Below, piece by piece: positions 25,504-33,994 of a DNA stretch of 64,000 nt (positions within the stretch are counted from its first letter, which is position 1; every line of letters begins with the position of its first letter). Made by a program: the position numbers and the translations under genes. The notes below the pieces were generated by a model. It worked only from the letters and a program-made list of their open reading frames with translations, did no database searches and was not told the origin of the DNA. This stretch comes from Aquirhabdus sp. (lineage in GTDB: Bacteria; Pseudomonadota; Gammaproteobacteria; Pseudomonadales; Moraxellaceae). Location: positions 1-64,000 of the forward strand of contig JASLHI010000050.1 of the NCBI GenBank assembly GCA_030149815.1, given 5' to 3'.

Positions 25504-27183
25504 ATGAATCAGCCACAGTCAAATCTTCAACCAGACACAATGGCAAATACACATGAAGTATTTAATCAAACGCCGCCGCTATTGGATTATAACGTTTTCG
25601 ACGGTGATACCGCGCTGAAAGATGCCGTGATTCGCGAAGGTGCTTCGTGGGCAATTCCACAACTGACCGCGTATGGAGCAGTGACTGGACGCGCAGAATC
25701 GATTGATTGGGGCTATCAAGCCAATGAATTTAAGCCGCAGTTCCATAGCCACGATCGACTGGGCAATCGTATTGATTTAGTAAAATATCATGATGGCTAT
25801 CACAAAATGATGGCGATGGCACTAGAAGCAGGTATTCACTCCTCGCCTTGGACGAATCCACAATCAGGCGCTCATGTTGCCCGCGCAGCGCTCATGATTT
25901 TACAAAGTCAAATTGATGCAGGACATATTTGCCCGCTGACCATGACCTTTGCATCCGTTCCAGCGATTCAAACAACACCTTCCATCGCTGCCGAGTGGTT
26001 ACCTAAGATTCTTGCCAACAGCTACGACCCACGTAATGTCACGCACATGGAAAAACAAGCAGTCACTATTGGCATGGGAATGACTGAAAAACAAGGTGGT
26101 TCTGATGTACGCGCCAATACAACGCGTGCTTATCCTTTAGGCAAAGAAGGTTCTGGCGAAGCATACGAGCTGATTGGACATAAATGGTTTACTTCTGCAC
26201 CGATGTGCGATGCTTTCTTAGTCTTAGCACAAACTACTGGTGGCCTTTCCTGCTTTCTTGTTCCGCGCTGGAAACCTGATGGCACAAAGAATCCCATACA
26301 AGTCCAACGTCTAAAAAACAAAATGGGAAATGTATCAAATGCTTCGTCAGAAATTGAACTGCGCGGTGCATTAGGATGGATGCTGGGTAATGAAGGTCGC
26401 GGAGTCCCTACTATTCTTGAAATGGTGGGAATGACACGTTTTGATTGTATGGTTGGCTCTACCGCAAGTATGCGGCAAGGTGTGGCACAAGCGATTCATC
26501 ATGCAGCCAACCGTAGCGCATTTGGTGACAAATTAATCAACAAACCAGCAATGCAAAATGTATTGGCAGACTTACAACTTGAAGTCGAAGGGGCGATTGC
26601 CATGTCGATGCGAATGGCACGCGCATTGGATACTCCTCAAGATGAACAAGAAAAACTCCTTCTCCGTTTAGGACTTCCTGCTGGGAAATACTGGATTACC
26701 AAGCGCAATCCGAATCATGCATATGAAGCAATGGAATGTATTGGCGGCAACGGTGTGATGGATGATTTTATGATGGCTCGCCTCTACCGCGATGCGCCAA
26801 TCAATGCCATTTGGGAAGGTTCTGGCAATGTGCAAGCGCTCGATATGCTGCGTGCGATGGCCAAAACACCAGCAGCCGTTCAAGCATGGTTTGCGGAGTT
26901 GTCAAAGACACGAGGTGCAAGTGCTGAACTCGATCAAGCAGTAAATAAACTGCATCATGAACTTAAAGATTTGAGTGACATGGAATATCGTGCTCGACAT
27001 ATCGTGGAGCAAATGGCACTTACTATGCAATCCAGCTTACTGATTCAAGCTGGCAACGATGCTGTTGCTGATGGTTTTATTCAATCTCGGCTCAGTGCAC
27101 ATGGTGATCGTAATTACGGGACTTTGCCACGCGGTATTGATTGCAAAGCCATTATTGATCGAGGAAATCCTCTAATCATATGA
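25504..27183 (+). CDS. AidB-like acyl-CoA dehydrogenase
   Basis: The 559-residue flavoprotein closely follows E. coli AidB in pattern: GMGMTEKQGGSDVRANTTRA, GHKWFTSAPMCDAFLVLAQT, GGLSCFLVPR, GMTRFDC and IWEGSGNVQALDMLR. The AidB branch binds FAD and is linked to alkylation damage in E. coli. Here the PaaX-like regulator suggests instead an acyl-CoA substrate. ATG 25504 follows GAGGAC. A glutamate where the acyl-CoA dehydrogenase base would lie (IWEGSGN) is present but is a general family feature. Confidence 0.88.
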   Translation: MNQPQSNLQPDTMANTHEVFNQTPPLLDYNVFDGDTALKDAVIREGASWAIPQLTAYGAVTGRAESIDWGYQANEFKPQFHSHDRLGNRIDLVKYHDGYHKMMAMALEAGIHSSPWTNPQSGAHVARAALMILQSQIDAGHICPLTMTFASVPAIQTTPSIAAEWLPKILANSYDPRNVTHMEKQAVTIGMGMTEKQGGSDVRANTTRAYPLGKEGSGEAYELIGHKWFTSAPMCDAFLVLAQTTGGLSCFLVPRWKPDGTKNPIQVQRLKNKMGNVSNASSEIELRGALGWMLGNEGRGVPTILEMVGMTRFDCMVGSTASMRQGVAQAIHHAANRSAFGDKLINKPAMQNVLADLQLEVEGAIAMSMRMARALDTPQDEQEKLLLRLGLPAGKYWITKRNPNHAYEAMECIGGNGVMDDFMMARLYRDAPINAIWEGSGNVQALDMLRAMAKTPAAVQAWFAELSKTRGASAELDQAVNKLHHELKDLSDMEYRARHIVEQMALTMQSSLLIQAGNDAVADGFIQSRLSAHGDRNYGTLPRGIDCKAIIDRGNPLII

Positions 27184-27537
27184 TTTTATATTTTTGATGA
27201 TGTAATGAATGATTGGCAATGTCATGAAAACATGTCGTTGCTACAATTTGTTATCTAAATATTAATTTTTTGTGAAAACGTTCTATTTTTAGCTCAATAT
27301 CAACTAGAATGCGCGCCTCTTACTCAAATATTAATTTTTTTTAATGTTTGATACTTTAACTTGAGGGCACACCTGATGATTACTTCATATAAGCTAAAGA
27401 TAAACCTAATTCTTTTTCTTGCAGCTATTGAAGTATTTACAGGAGTAATTTTTCTAGTTACAAAATTTTCATAGACCCAATCTTGGAGACTAGTAGACAT
27501 TATTTGGGTGAATAACTAAATACCATAAGGTCATGCG
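27184..27537. other. AT-rich interval between AidB-like and CHAD genes
   Basis: No conventional gene is present. It contains one possible short membrane-peptide ORF (27376-27474, listed separately) and probable promoter sequence for the CHAD gene. Nothing else was recognised. Confidence 0.5.
27376..27474 (+). CDS. possible 32-residue membrane peptide
   Basis: A short ORF starts at ATG 27376 with GAGGG 8 bases upstream. It encodes a basic N-terminus (MITSYKLKINL) followed by one hydrophobic stretch (ILFLAAIEVFTGVIFLV) and TKFS. The composition is typical of small single-span membrane proteins. It is short enough to arise by chance, and no homologue is known to me. Confidence 0.35.
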   Translation: MITSYKLKINLILFLAAIEVFTGVIFLVTKFS

Positions 27538-28308
27538 ATGCCTAAACTGGTTAAGCTTTTGACAGATGCTTTAGAGCAGCTACAAAAGCAAATTACTATT
27601 CATCAACATGAATGGACGCTTCAACAAAATCCAGAAGCGTTGCACAGTTTAAGAATTTGTCTACGACAGCTTCGAAGCTTGTTGCGTCCATTACGTTCTC
27701 AACTTGATGAAGTCATTGTTTTAGATCAACGTGCAAAAAAGATCCTCACAGAAACGAATCGTCTTCGAGATATAGAGGTATTAATTTTAGAACTTAAAAA
27801 TCAGCAAAAAACTGAAATTGCAATGATTTATGAAGAAAAACTGCGAATCAGTTTCTTAAATATTACTCAAAATTTAGAATTATCATCGATCACTCAATCG
27901 TTAAATCATTTGTCTTTAAGCTGGAAAAAATCCATTTCACCAAATTTGGCACAAAAGCTGGAACACCATATTGCACAGCATTGGCAAAAACAAAGCCATA
28001 AACTATTTGAATTAATACAAGACAATGTTCCAGACAAGCATCAATTACGGATTTTAATTAAACACTTACGCTATCACATCGAAATATATCAAACACTTCT
28101 GCCAAAACGCGCAACACAGCAAATACAGCCGCTAAAAAAACTCCAAGACTTATTAGGTACTTGGCATGACTATTTTGTATGGTTAAACGATATTGAACAA
28201 TCTCAAGAACTTGCGCCACTAAGTTCAATATGGCAAGAACAACTGCGATATTGGGAAGAAAAATCAGATCAGGCTCTTAAAAAATTGAAGCCAAAGCATT
28301 TCGTTTAA
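27538..28308 (+). CDS. CHAD-domain protein
   Basis: The 256-residue, all-helical protein has the conserved His and basic residues of the CHAD domain (conserved histidine alpha-helical domain): LHSLRICLRQLRSLLRPLRS near residue 37 and HQLRILIKHLRYHIE near 177. CHAD proteins bind polyphosphate and occur near polyphosphate and stress genes. Here it stands alone without a CYTH triphosphatase domain. No signal peptide is visible. Confidence 0.85.
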   Translation: MPKLVKLLTDALEQLQKQITIHQHEWTLQQNPEALHSLRICLRQLRSLLRPLRSQLDEVIVLDQRAKKILTETNRLRDIEVLILELKNQQKTEIAMIYEEKLRISFLNITQNLELSSITQSLNHLSLSWKKSISPNLAQKLEHHIAQHWQKQSHKLFELIQDNVPDKHQLRILIKHLRYHIEIYQTLLPKRATQQIQPLKKLQDLLGTWHDYFVWLNDIEQSQELAPLSSIWQEQLRYWEEKSDQALKKLKPKHFV

Positions 28309-28343
28309 AGTTGTTTTAATCGAATATTAGAGATAGAAAAAGC

Positions 28344-29114
28344 TTACTTTGAATCTTCTTGTTCCTTAATCGCAGAACGTAATTGATCTAGATTGACACG
28401 CAGCATATCCGCGACGAGTTCATCAGTGCGTGGATCATTCAAGATACTTTCAGCGACTCTCAATACGGTACTAATCACATTTTCTGCAATTTCATCATGA
28501 TAAGGTAGCCATGATAAACGACCTGTCTGTGGATCAGATTTCAGTTTTTCCAACACCATTTGTCGCAGTATGCCTTCATCTTTCGCCAGTGCTTTTGCAA
28601 TATTCTCAGTATAAGTTCCTTTTGCAAGAACATCCGCAACACGATCGAGCATTGCTATTGTGACGACCCCACTGACCGCATTCACAACTTTACTTTGAAC
28701 ACGATCCACCAGACGAAATGTAAAACCCTCACCAAGAACCCGATCAATTGCACGTCCAAAACGCGCAAGAATCAAAAGCGCACGCAACCAAGGATGCGGA
28801 TGCATAATCGATGCAGAAATTGGAATCATCCCAAGCACCGCATACCAATTACGTCCTAAATATCGAATCGTCCAGCCATTTTCATACCAGCGTAAAAAAA
28901 ATTCGATCGCAAAAATTGCGCAGACTGAATAATCAGTTAATCGAATAATCAATAACTCTTCACGGCTGACATGAAAAAAGTTCTGCCATAACAGTAATCC
29001 AAGAGAAATAATCGCCAGTACAAATAGAATCCAATCCAGCTTACGACCTTCAAAAAGTGGTGTAGTCTGCTGACAATTGGTGTCTGTACTCACTGAGGTT
29101 GTTTCTAATTTCAT
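28344..29114 (-). CDS. ion-transporter-like voltage-sensor membrane protein
   Basis: From ATG 29114 the 256-residue protein has four hydrophobic segments resembling S1-S4 of voltage-gated channels, the last with repeated basic residues (LARFGRAIDRV). No pore helix or selectivity filter follows. The C-terminal 120 residues are soluble and helical. It may be a stand-alone voltage-sensor-like protein or an accessory subunit. The TTG at 29126 gives four more residues but no better ribosome site. Confidence 0.65.
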   Translation of the reverse strand: MKLETTSVSTDTNCQQTTPLFEGRKLDWILFVLAIISLGLLLWQNFFHVSREELLIIRLTDYSVCAIFAIEFFLRWYENGWTIRYLGRNWYAVLGMIPISASIMHPHPWLRALLILARFGRAIDRVLGEGFTFRLVDRVQSKVVNAVSGVVTIAMLDRVADVLAKGTYTENIAKALAKDEGILRQMVLEKLKSDPQTGRLSWLPYHDEIAENVISTVLRVAESILNDPRTDELVADMLRVNLDQLRSAIKEQEDSK

Positions 29115-29199
29115 GCTAGATCTCAATCTGTTATTTGTTTTTCCAGAAGAGCAATATAGAAAATATCGCTTCTATCGCTACAGCCAATGACTCAATGTT

Positions 29200-29856
29200 T
29201 TAAGGTGCTACTAATCCTTTTTCAACCATATCCAATAAACGCTGACTCAGTGTATCAAATTGTTTACGGTTCAAATGACTTAGAGGTCCATCAATACTCA
29301 ATATCGCCATGCCATGTACAGTGGACCATGCAAAATATTCAGCCGATTGGCGATTTTCAGCCGTTAGTAAACTCGCATCAACAAGCTTATCAAGCGCAGC
29401 ACCTAATAATTGAAATGGATTGAGCCCACTTTTGCCAGCTTTGGCAGAATCAGTGTCTCCTTCAACTTCATCACTGACTGAAAATGCAGTACGAAATAAA
29501 CCGGGTTCAGCTTGTGCAAACTTTAAATAGCCAGTTCCAACTGCCCGAAGACTTGCTCGTGCAAAATGAATTACATTAGATTCATCACGCAGTTTTGCCA
29601 ATTCATTTTCCATGAAAGTTGCCATGGAAGATAAAGCATAAGCACGAACTGCTTGTAGCAATTCTAGTCTGCTTGCGAAATATCGATAGGCTGCGTTTGG
29701 TGCTACACCAACTCGCCGAGTCACTTCTCTGAGAATAATCGCATCAGGCCCACCATCGCGCGCCAGCATAATTCCTGCTTCTAATAAAGCACGTTGCAAA
29801 TCACCATGACGATAAGTACTGCGTGTAATGGGTGTCTTGTTTGTCTTGGCATTCAT
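29200..29856 (-). CDS. TetR-family transcriptional regulator
   Basis: The 218-residue protein has a TetR DNA-binding domain (YRHGDLQRALLEAG, then VTRRVGVAPNAAYRYFASRLEL) and a helical effector domain resembling the TetR_C WHG subgroup (SAEYFAWSTVHGMAIL). It is divergent from the two small VOC genes, with two palindromes in the gap that could be its operators. Confidence 0.88.
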   Translation of the reverse strand: MNAKTNKTPITRSTYRHGDLQRALLEAGIMLARDGGPDAIILREVTRRVGVAPNAAYRYFASRLELLQAVRAYALSSMATFMENELAKLRDESNVIHFARASLRAVGTGYLKFAQAEPGLFRTAFSVSDEVEGDTDSAKAGKSGLNPFQLLGAALDKLVDASLLTAENRQSAEYFAWSTVHGMAILSIDGPLSHLNRKQFDTLSQRLLDMVEKGLVAP

Positions 29857-29939
29857 TTTTTGATTACTCAGATCCCGATATTAAAGCTGCATTTCAACTA
29901 TTGTACATAATAAAACACGATCATATTACCTCAATTGTA

Positions 29940-29979
29940 GACAGTGTCCATTATTTAATATAGATTATGAACACTGTTC
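29940..29979. promoter_or_regulatory. paired palindromes, candidate TetR operators
   Basis: GACAGTGTC (29940-29948) and GAACACTGTTC (29969-29979) are odd-length palindromes with related half-sites (ACA-N-TGT), centres 30 bases apart, in the region between the TetR gene and the divergent VOC gene. Confidence 0.5.
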
Positions 29980-30062
29980 ACTTCTCAGTGAGATTTAACA
30001 CTCTTTTCTCGCAGTAAATAAGATAAAAACTTAATTAATCATGATGCTAAGTGGAGACGGTA

Positions 30063-30476
30063 ATGAAAATACAACCCTATTTATCCTTTGAAGGTCGCTG
30101 CGAAGAAGCTTTCGAGTTTTATAAAAAAGCACTCGGTGCAGAGGTTGTCATGCTTCTGCGTTTCAAAGACAATCCAGAGCCACCCGAAGTCAGCACGGTG
30201 TCACCAGAGTCAGAAAATAAGATCATGCACATGGAGTTTCGTATTGGGGAAACATCCATTTTAGCCTCTGATGGACGCTGTGCTGGGCATGCAAATTTTC
30301 AAGGAATCTCACTCACTCTCACCGTTGCCAATGAAGCAGAAGCAGATTCTACGTTTGCTCGCCTACTCGACGGTGGGCAGGTTTTAATGCCTCTCACAAA
30401 AACTTTCTTTTCACCAAAATTTGGCATTGTGGCGGATCGCTTTGCTGTGACATGGATGATTATTGTTGCTCATTGA
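30063..30476 (+). CDS. PhnB-like VOC-family protein
   Basis: This 137-residue protein matches the PhnB/YjdN group of the VOC fold: MKIQPYLSFEGRCEEAFEFYKKALGAEVVMLLRF at the N-terminus (written in two parts in the family pattern), a HMEFRIG strand and FGIVADRFAVTWMI at the C-terminus. No enzymatic reaction is established for the group. ATG 30063 is chosen because GGAGACGG precedes it; the frame opens at a GTG 12 bases earlier. Confidence 0.8.
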   Translation: MKIQPYLSFEGRCEEAFEFYKKALGAEVVMLLRFKDNPEPPEVSTVSPESENKIMHMEFRIGETSILASDGRCAGHANFQGISLTLTVANEAEADSTFARLLDGGQVLMPLTKTFFSPKFGIVADRFAVTWMIIVAH

Positions 30477-30557
30477 TAATTTTCAAAACCAGACCTCCAG
30501 CTTACAAACAAAGGTCTAGTTATAAAATTCATTAAAATTAACTCAAGAGACATAGTG

Positions 30558-30971
30558 ATGACACAAGATATTTGGCTAAATCTACCCGTACAAGATCTAG
30601 AAAAGTCGATTGCATTTTTTACTGCAATTGGCTTTGCACGCAATCAAGGTCAAGGAAATACGGATAAATCCGCAAGCTTCCTAATTGGTGAGAAAAAGAT
30701 TGTTCTCATGTTATTCACTCAAGATGTTTTTTCTAGCTTTACTGGAAATACAATCTCAGACACGAGCCAGGGAACGGAAGTGTTATTTTCTCTAGGTGCC
30801 ACTAGTCGAAATCAAGTCGACGACCTTGCTAATCGAGCGAAATCAGCAGGTGGAACTGTATTTGCTGAGCCGCGAGATTCAAATGGATTTATGTATGGTT
30901 GCGGACTTTGCGATCCAGATGGTCATCGCTGGAATGTGCTTTTCATGGATACAAGCAAAATACCCCAATAA
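30558..30971 (+). CDS. VOC-family glyoxalase/bleomycin-resistance-like protein
   Basis: The 137-residue protein has the VOC pattern IWLNLPVQDLEKSIAFFTAIGF at the N-terminus (LPVQDLEKS core) and CGLCDPDGHRWNVLFMD at the C-terminus. It lies 81 bases after the PhnB-like gene on the same strand and probably shares a promoter with it. No substrate can be assigned. Confidence 0.8.
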   Translation: MTQDIWLNLPVQDLEKSIAFFTAIGFARNQGQGNTDKSASFLIGEKKIVLMLFTQDVFSSFTGNTISDTSQGTEVLFSLGATSRNQVDDLANRAKSAGGTVFAEPRDSNGFMYGCGLCDPDGHRWNVLFMDTSKIPQ

Positions 30972-31085
30972 CTACCATCAGCACATCGCCTCTATTCTTT
31001 TTGATGGAGGCAATCACACTATTTTCTCGCAACACATAAAAATAATAAGCTTCATCAATAAAATTCACTATATTTCAATTCATTT

Positions 31086-31118
31086 AATCTTGACTAATTT
31101 AGTCGGAATTCTTAAAAT
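31086..31118 (+). promoter_or_regulatory. isc promoter with overlapping type-1 IscR site
   Basis: TTGACT (31090-31095), 17 bases and TAAAAT (31113-31118) make a sound sigma-70 promoter. Bases 31086-31110 fit the E. coli type-1 IscR consensus, with GACT-AATTT-AGTCGG at its core. The site covers the -35 element and spacer, so Fe-S loaded IscR should repress its own operon. Confidence 0.85.
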
Positions 31119-31161
31119 ACGTTCAATCCATTTAATCTTCTTCTGGGAACGGAACCAGCCC

Positions 31162-31647
31162 ATGCGCTTAACTACGCGCGGTCGCTATGCCGTGACCGCC
31201 CTACTCGACTTGGCACTTCAAGCATCTCTTGATGAACAGCCGATTACGCTTACTGAAATTGCAGAGCGTCAGTCGATTTCTATTGCTTATTTAGAACAAT
31301 TATTTAGCAAGTTAAAACGTCGCGGTCTGGTTTCCAGTAGTCGTGGTGCGATGGGTGGTTATCGTCTAGCCAAACCAAGTCACGAAATTGCCATCCTTGA
31401 CATTATTGAAGCGGTCAATGAATCCGTAGATGCAACGATGTGCGAAGGTCAAGGTAATTGCCGTAAGGGCGCGAAATGCCTAACCCATGACCTCTGGCAT
31501 GATTTGTCTTCTCAAATTGAAAGTTATCTTTCTGGCGTCACGATTGCGGATTTGGTCGCCAAATCTGGTGCTTCCGCCAGTGATACGCATGTGATTGCTG
31601 ATTTATTGCCGCAATCAAGGCCACAGCCGGCAGTATCAATGTCGTAA
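31162..31647 (+). CDS. iscR: Rrf2-family [2Fe-2S] regulator IscR
   Basis: The 161-residue regulator starts MRLTTRGRYAVTALLDLALQ as IscR does, with a winged helix and the cluster ligands C-x5-C-x5-C (CEGQGNCRKGAKC) plus the nearby His of THDLWHD. It senses Fe-S status and represses the isc operon. The frame extends upstream to 30796, but ATG 31162 matches the family start. It is the first gene of a seven-gene operon. Confidence 0.96.
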   Translation: MRLTTRGRYAVTALLDLALQASLDEQPITLTEIAERQSISIAYLEQLFSKLKRRGLVSSSRGAMGGYRLAKPSHEIAILDIIEAVNESVDATMCEGQGNCRKGAKCLTHDLWHDLSSQIESYLSGVTIADLVAKSGASASDTHVIADLLPQSRPQPAVSMS

Positions 31648-31722
31648 GTTGCAAAAGTTTTAAATGTAATGTTGCTTGAAAAAATGTTGTTTTTAAATGA
31701 TTTGCTTGAATGAGTGCTTGAT

Positions 31723-32940
31723 ATGAAACGTCCAATTTATCTCGATTATGCTGCAACAACTCCTGTTGATCCGCGTGTTGCTGCGCGAATGATGCAGTTT
31801 TTGACGTTGGATGGCGATTTCGGCAATCCTGCTTCACGCTCACACGGCTACGGCTGGCAAGCTGAAGAAGCGGTGGAACATGCACGTGAACAAGTCGCAA
31901 ACCTCGTCCATGCTGACCCACGCGAAATCGTTTGGACTTCTGGTGCAACAGAATCAAACAACTTGGCAATCAAAGGCGTTGCACATTTCTATGCCAAAAA
32001 AGGCAAGCATATCATCACCAGCAAGATTGAGCATAAAGCCGTTCTCGATCCTTGCCGTCAACTTGAAGACGAAGGTTATGAAGTCACTTACCTTGATCCA
32101 GAGCCAGGCACAGGTTTGATTCATCCTGAAGCGGTTGCTGCGGCGTTTCGTGATGACACGATTCTAGTTTCATTGATGATGGTCAACAACGAACTTGGGA
32201 CGATTACTGATGTTGTTGCGATTGGTGAATTGACCCGCGCACGCGGTATTTATTTCCATGTTGATGCTGCACAAGCGACTGGCAAAGTGGAAATCGATTT
32301 ATCAACGATGAAAATTGATTTAATGAGTTTCTCAGCGCATAAAACTTACGGCCCAAAAGGTATTGGCGCACTGTTCGTTCGTCGCTCTCCTCGCGTCCGT
32401 TTGCAAGCACAAATGCACGGTGGCGGTCATGAGCGCGGTATGCGCTCAGGCACACTCCCTACTCACCAAATCGTCGGTATGGGCGAAGCATTTGAAATCG
32501 CTGGCAAAGAAATGGTTGCTGAACAAGCACGCTTAAAAGTGCTACGTGATCAATTATGGGAAGGCTTACATACGCTTGAAGAAGTCTATCTGAATGGCGA
32601 TGCAACTCAGCGTGTAGCAAACAACTTGAATGTCAGCTTCAACTTTGTTGAAGGCGAATCACTGATGATGGCACTCAAAGATCTGGCTGTTTCTAGCGGT
32701 TCAGCATGTACTTCTGCAACGCTTGAGCCGTCATATGTTCTACGCGCACTCGGCTTGTCTGATGAAATGGCACATAGCTCGATTCGTTTCAGCATGGGAC
32801 GTTTCACGACTAAAGAAGAAGTTGATCAAGTTCTTGATTTTGCAAAGTTTGCAGTAGAAAAATTACGTGCACTTTCTCCACTGTGGGATATGCATCAAGA
32901 AGGTATCGATTTATCTACTGTTGAATGGGCAGCACACTAA
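31723..32940 (+). CDS. iscS: cysteine desulfurase IscS
   Basis: This PLP enzyme removes sulfur from cysteine and passes it to IscU, and to tRNA and cofactor pathways. The 405-residue protein shows YLDYAATTPVDPRV, the PLP lysine in SFSAHKTYGPKG and the mobile-loop Cys329 in SSGSACTSA, matching E. coli C328. ATG 31723 is preferred to an upstream GTG at 31714 from family alignment. Confidence 0.98.
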   Translation: MKRPIYLDYAATTPVDPRVAARMMQFLTLDGDFGNPASRSHGYGWQAEEAVEHAREQVANLVHADPREIVWTSGATESNNLAIKGVAHFYAKKGKHIITSKIEHKAVLDPCRQLEDEGYEVTYLDPEPGTGLIHPEAVAAAFRDDTILVSLMMVNNELGTITDVVAIGELTRARGIYFHVDAAQATGKVEIDLSTMKIDLMSFSAHKTYGPKGIGALFVRRSPRVRLQAQMHGGGHERGMRSGTLPTHQIVGMGEAFEIAGKEMVAEQARLKVLRDQLWEGLHTLEEVYLNGDATQRVANNLNVSFNFVEGESLMMALKDLAVSSGSACTSATLEPSYVLRALGLSDEMAHSSIRFSMGRFTTKEEVDQVLDFAKFAVEKLRALSPLWDMHQEGIDLSTVEWAAH

Positions 32941-32954
32941 TCTTTAACGAAATA

Positions 32955-32986
32955 TTGAGTACATGTAACACAATTCATGTACTCAA
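32955..32986. repeat. hairpin between iscS and iscU
   Basis: TTGAGTACATG (32955-32965) and its complement (32976-32986) form a perfect 11-base stem with a 10-base loop in the 154-base gap. No T-run follows, so it is probably an RNA processing or stabilising structure. Confidence 0.65.
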
Positions 32987-33094
32987 ATGTAATACAAATT
33001 AAGCGGAGATCGGCGCTGAAATCATCAGTAATGATCCCCATCTATTTAGATAGACGCTACTTATTTCCCAGCAGGGAAAAGCAGGAGACGTATC

Positions 33095-33490
33095 ATGGCA
33101 TATAGCGACAAGGTCATCGACCATTATGAAAATCCACGCAATGTTGGCGTGCTCGACAAAAACTCTGCCGATGTCGGAACTGGCATGGTTGGCGCACCAG
33201 CATGTGGTGATGTCATGCGTCTGCAAATCCAAGTCAACGATGCAGGCATCATCGAAGATGCACGCTTCAAAACCTATGGTTGCGGTTCTGCGATTGCTTC
33301 AAGCTCATTGGTGACTGAATGGCTGAAAGGTAAAAACCTCGACGAAGCCAGTCAAATCAAAAACTCAGCAATTGCTGAAGAGTTAGCATTACCACCAGTG
33401 AAAATCCATTGCTCAGTTTTGGCTGAAGATGCGATCAAAGCTGCAATCGAAGACTATCGCAGCAAGAAACAAGCAAAAGAAACTGCTTGA
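33095..33490 (+). CDS. iscU: Fe-S scaffold protein IscU
   Basis: The 131-residue scaffold on which clusters are built has the three conserved cysteines (GAPACGDVM, YGCGSAIASSS, KIHCSVLAEDA), an Asp near the first, and the LPPVK motif recognised by the chaperone HscA. GCAGGAGA precedes its ATG. Its gap from iscS is longer than usual and holds a hairpin. Confidence 0.98.
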   Translation: MAYSDKVIDHYENPRNVGVLDKNSADVGTGMVGAPACGDVMRLQIQVNDAGIIEDARFKTYGCGSAIASSSLVTEWLKGKNLDEASQIKNSAIAEELALPPVKIHCSVLAEDAIKAAIEDYRSKKQAKETA

Positions 33491-33515
33491 TTTTTTAAGC
33501 TGGCAGATAAAAACA

Positions 33516-33548
33516 GAATATTTAACTTACCTTTTTAGTTAAATATTC
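33516..33548. repeat. hairpin between iscU and iscA
   Basis: GAATATTTAACT (33516-33527) pairs perfectly with its complement at 33537-33548 around a 9-base loop. A second small stem, GCTGTTTAAAAACAGC (33571-33586), touches the iscA ribosome site AGGAG. The two resemble the iscS-iscU hairpin in placement. Confidence 0.6.
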
Positions 33549-33598
33549 CTGACAAATTGATTTTTGAGTGGCTGTTTAAAAACAGCAGGAGCAATCCA

Positions 33599-33943
33599 AT
33601 GACAGAAGCAACAGCAAACGCTGGCATTAGCTTAAGTGAACGCGCAGCGACACATGTGCGTGATTATTTGACTCATCGCGGCAAAGGTGAAGGTATTCGT
33701 GTTGGCGTAAAAACATCTGGCTGCTCTGGTCTTGCTTATGTCCTTGAGTTTGTAGATCAAGTTGATCCACATGATCAAAAGTTTGTCGCACATGGCGTGA
33801 ATGTTTTTATCGACCCAAAAAGCATGGTTTATCTTGATGGTCTAGAAATGGACTATGTCAAAGAGGGCTTGAACGAAGGTTTCCGATTTGATAATCCAAA
33901 CAAAAAGGGTGAATGTGGTTGTGGCGAATCATTCACCGTTTAA
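33599..33943 (+). CDS. iscA: A-type Fe-S carrier IscA
   Basis: The 114-residue carrier has the three conserved cysteines of the A-type family, one in KTSGCSGLAYVL and two in GECGCGESF near the C-terminus. It receives or delivers clusters and iron. ATG 33599 follows AGGAG; the frame opens at 33557 without a ribosome site. Confidence 0.96.
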   Translation: MTEATANAGISLSERAATHVRDYLTHRGKGEGIRVGVKTSGCSGLAYVLEFVDQVDPHDQKFVAHGVNVFIDPKSMVYLDGLEMDYVKEGLNEGFRFDNPNKKGECGCGESFTV

Positions 33944-33994
33944 TCGCGTTGTACCGTGTTGAATAGCTAATTGCGCTTAGAGCAGGAATGTGTT

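Noticed and set aside
30796..31161. N-terminal extension of IscR
   Set aside because: The extension covers the end of the VOC gene and the isc promoter; the family start is ATG 31162.
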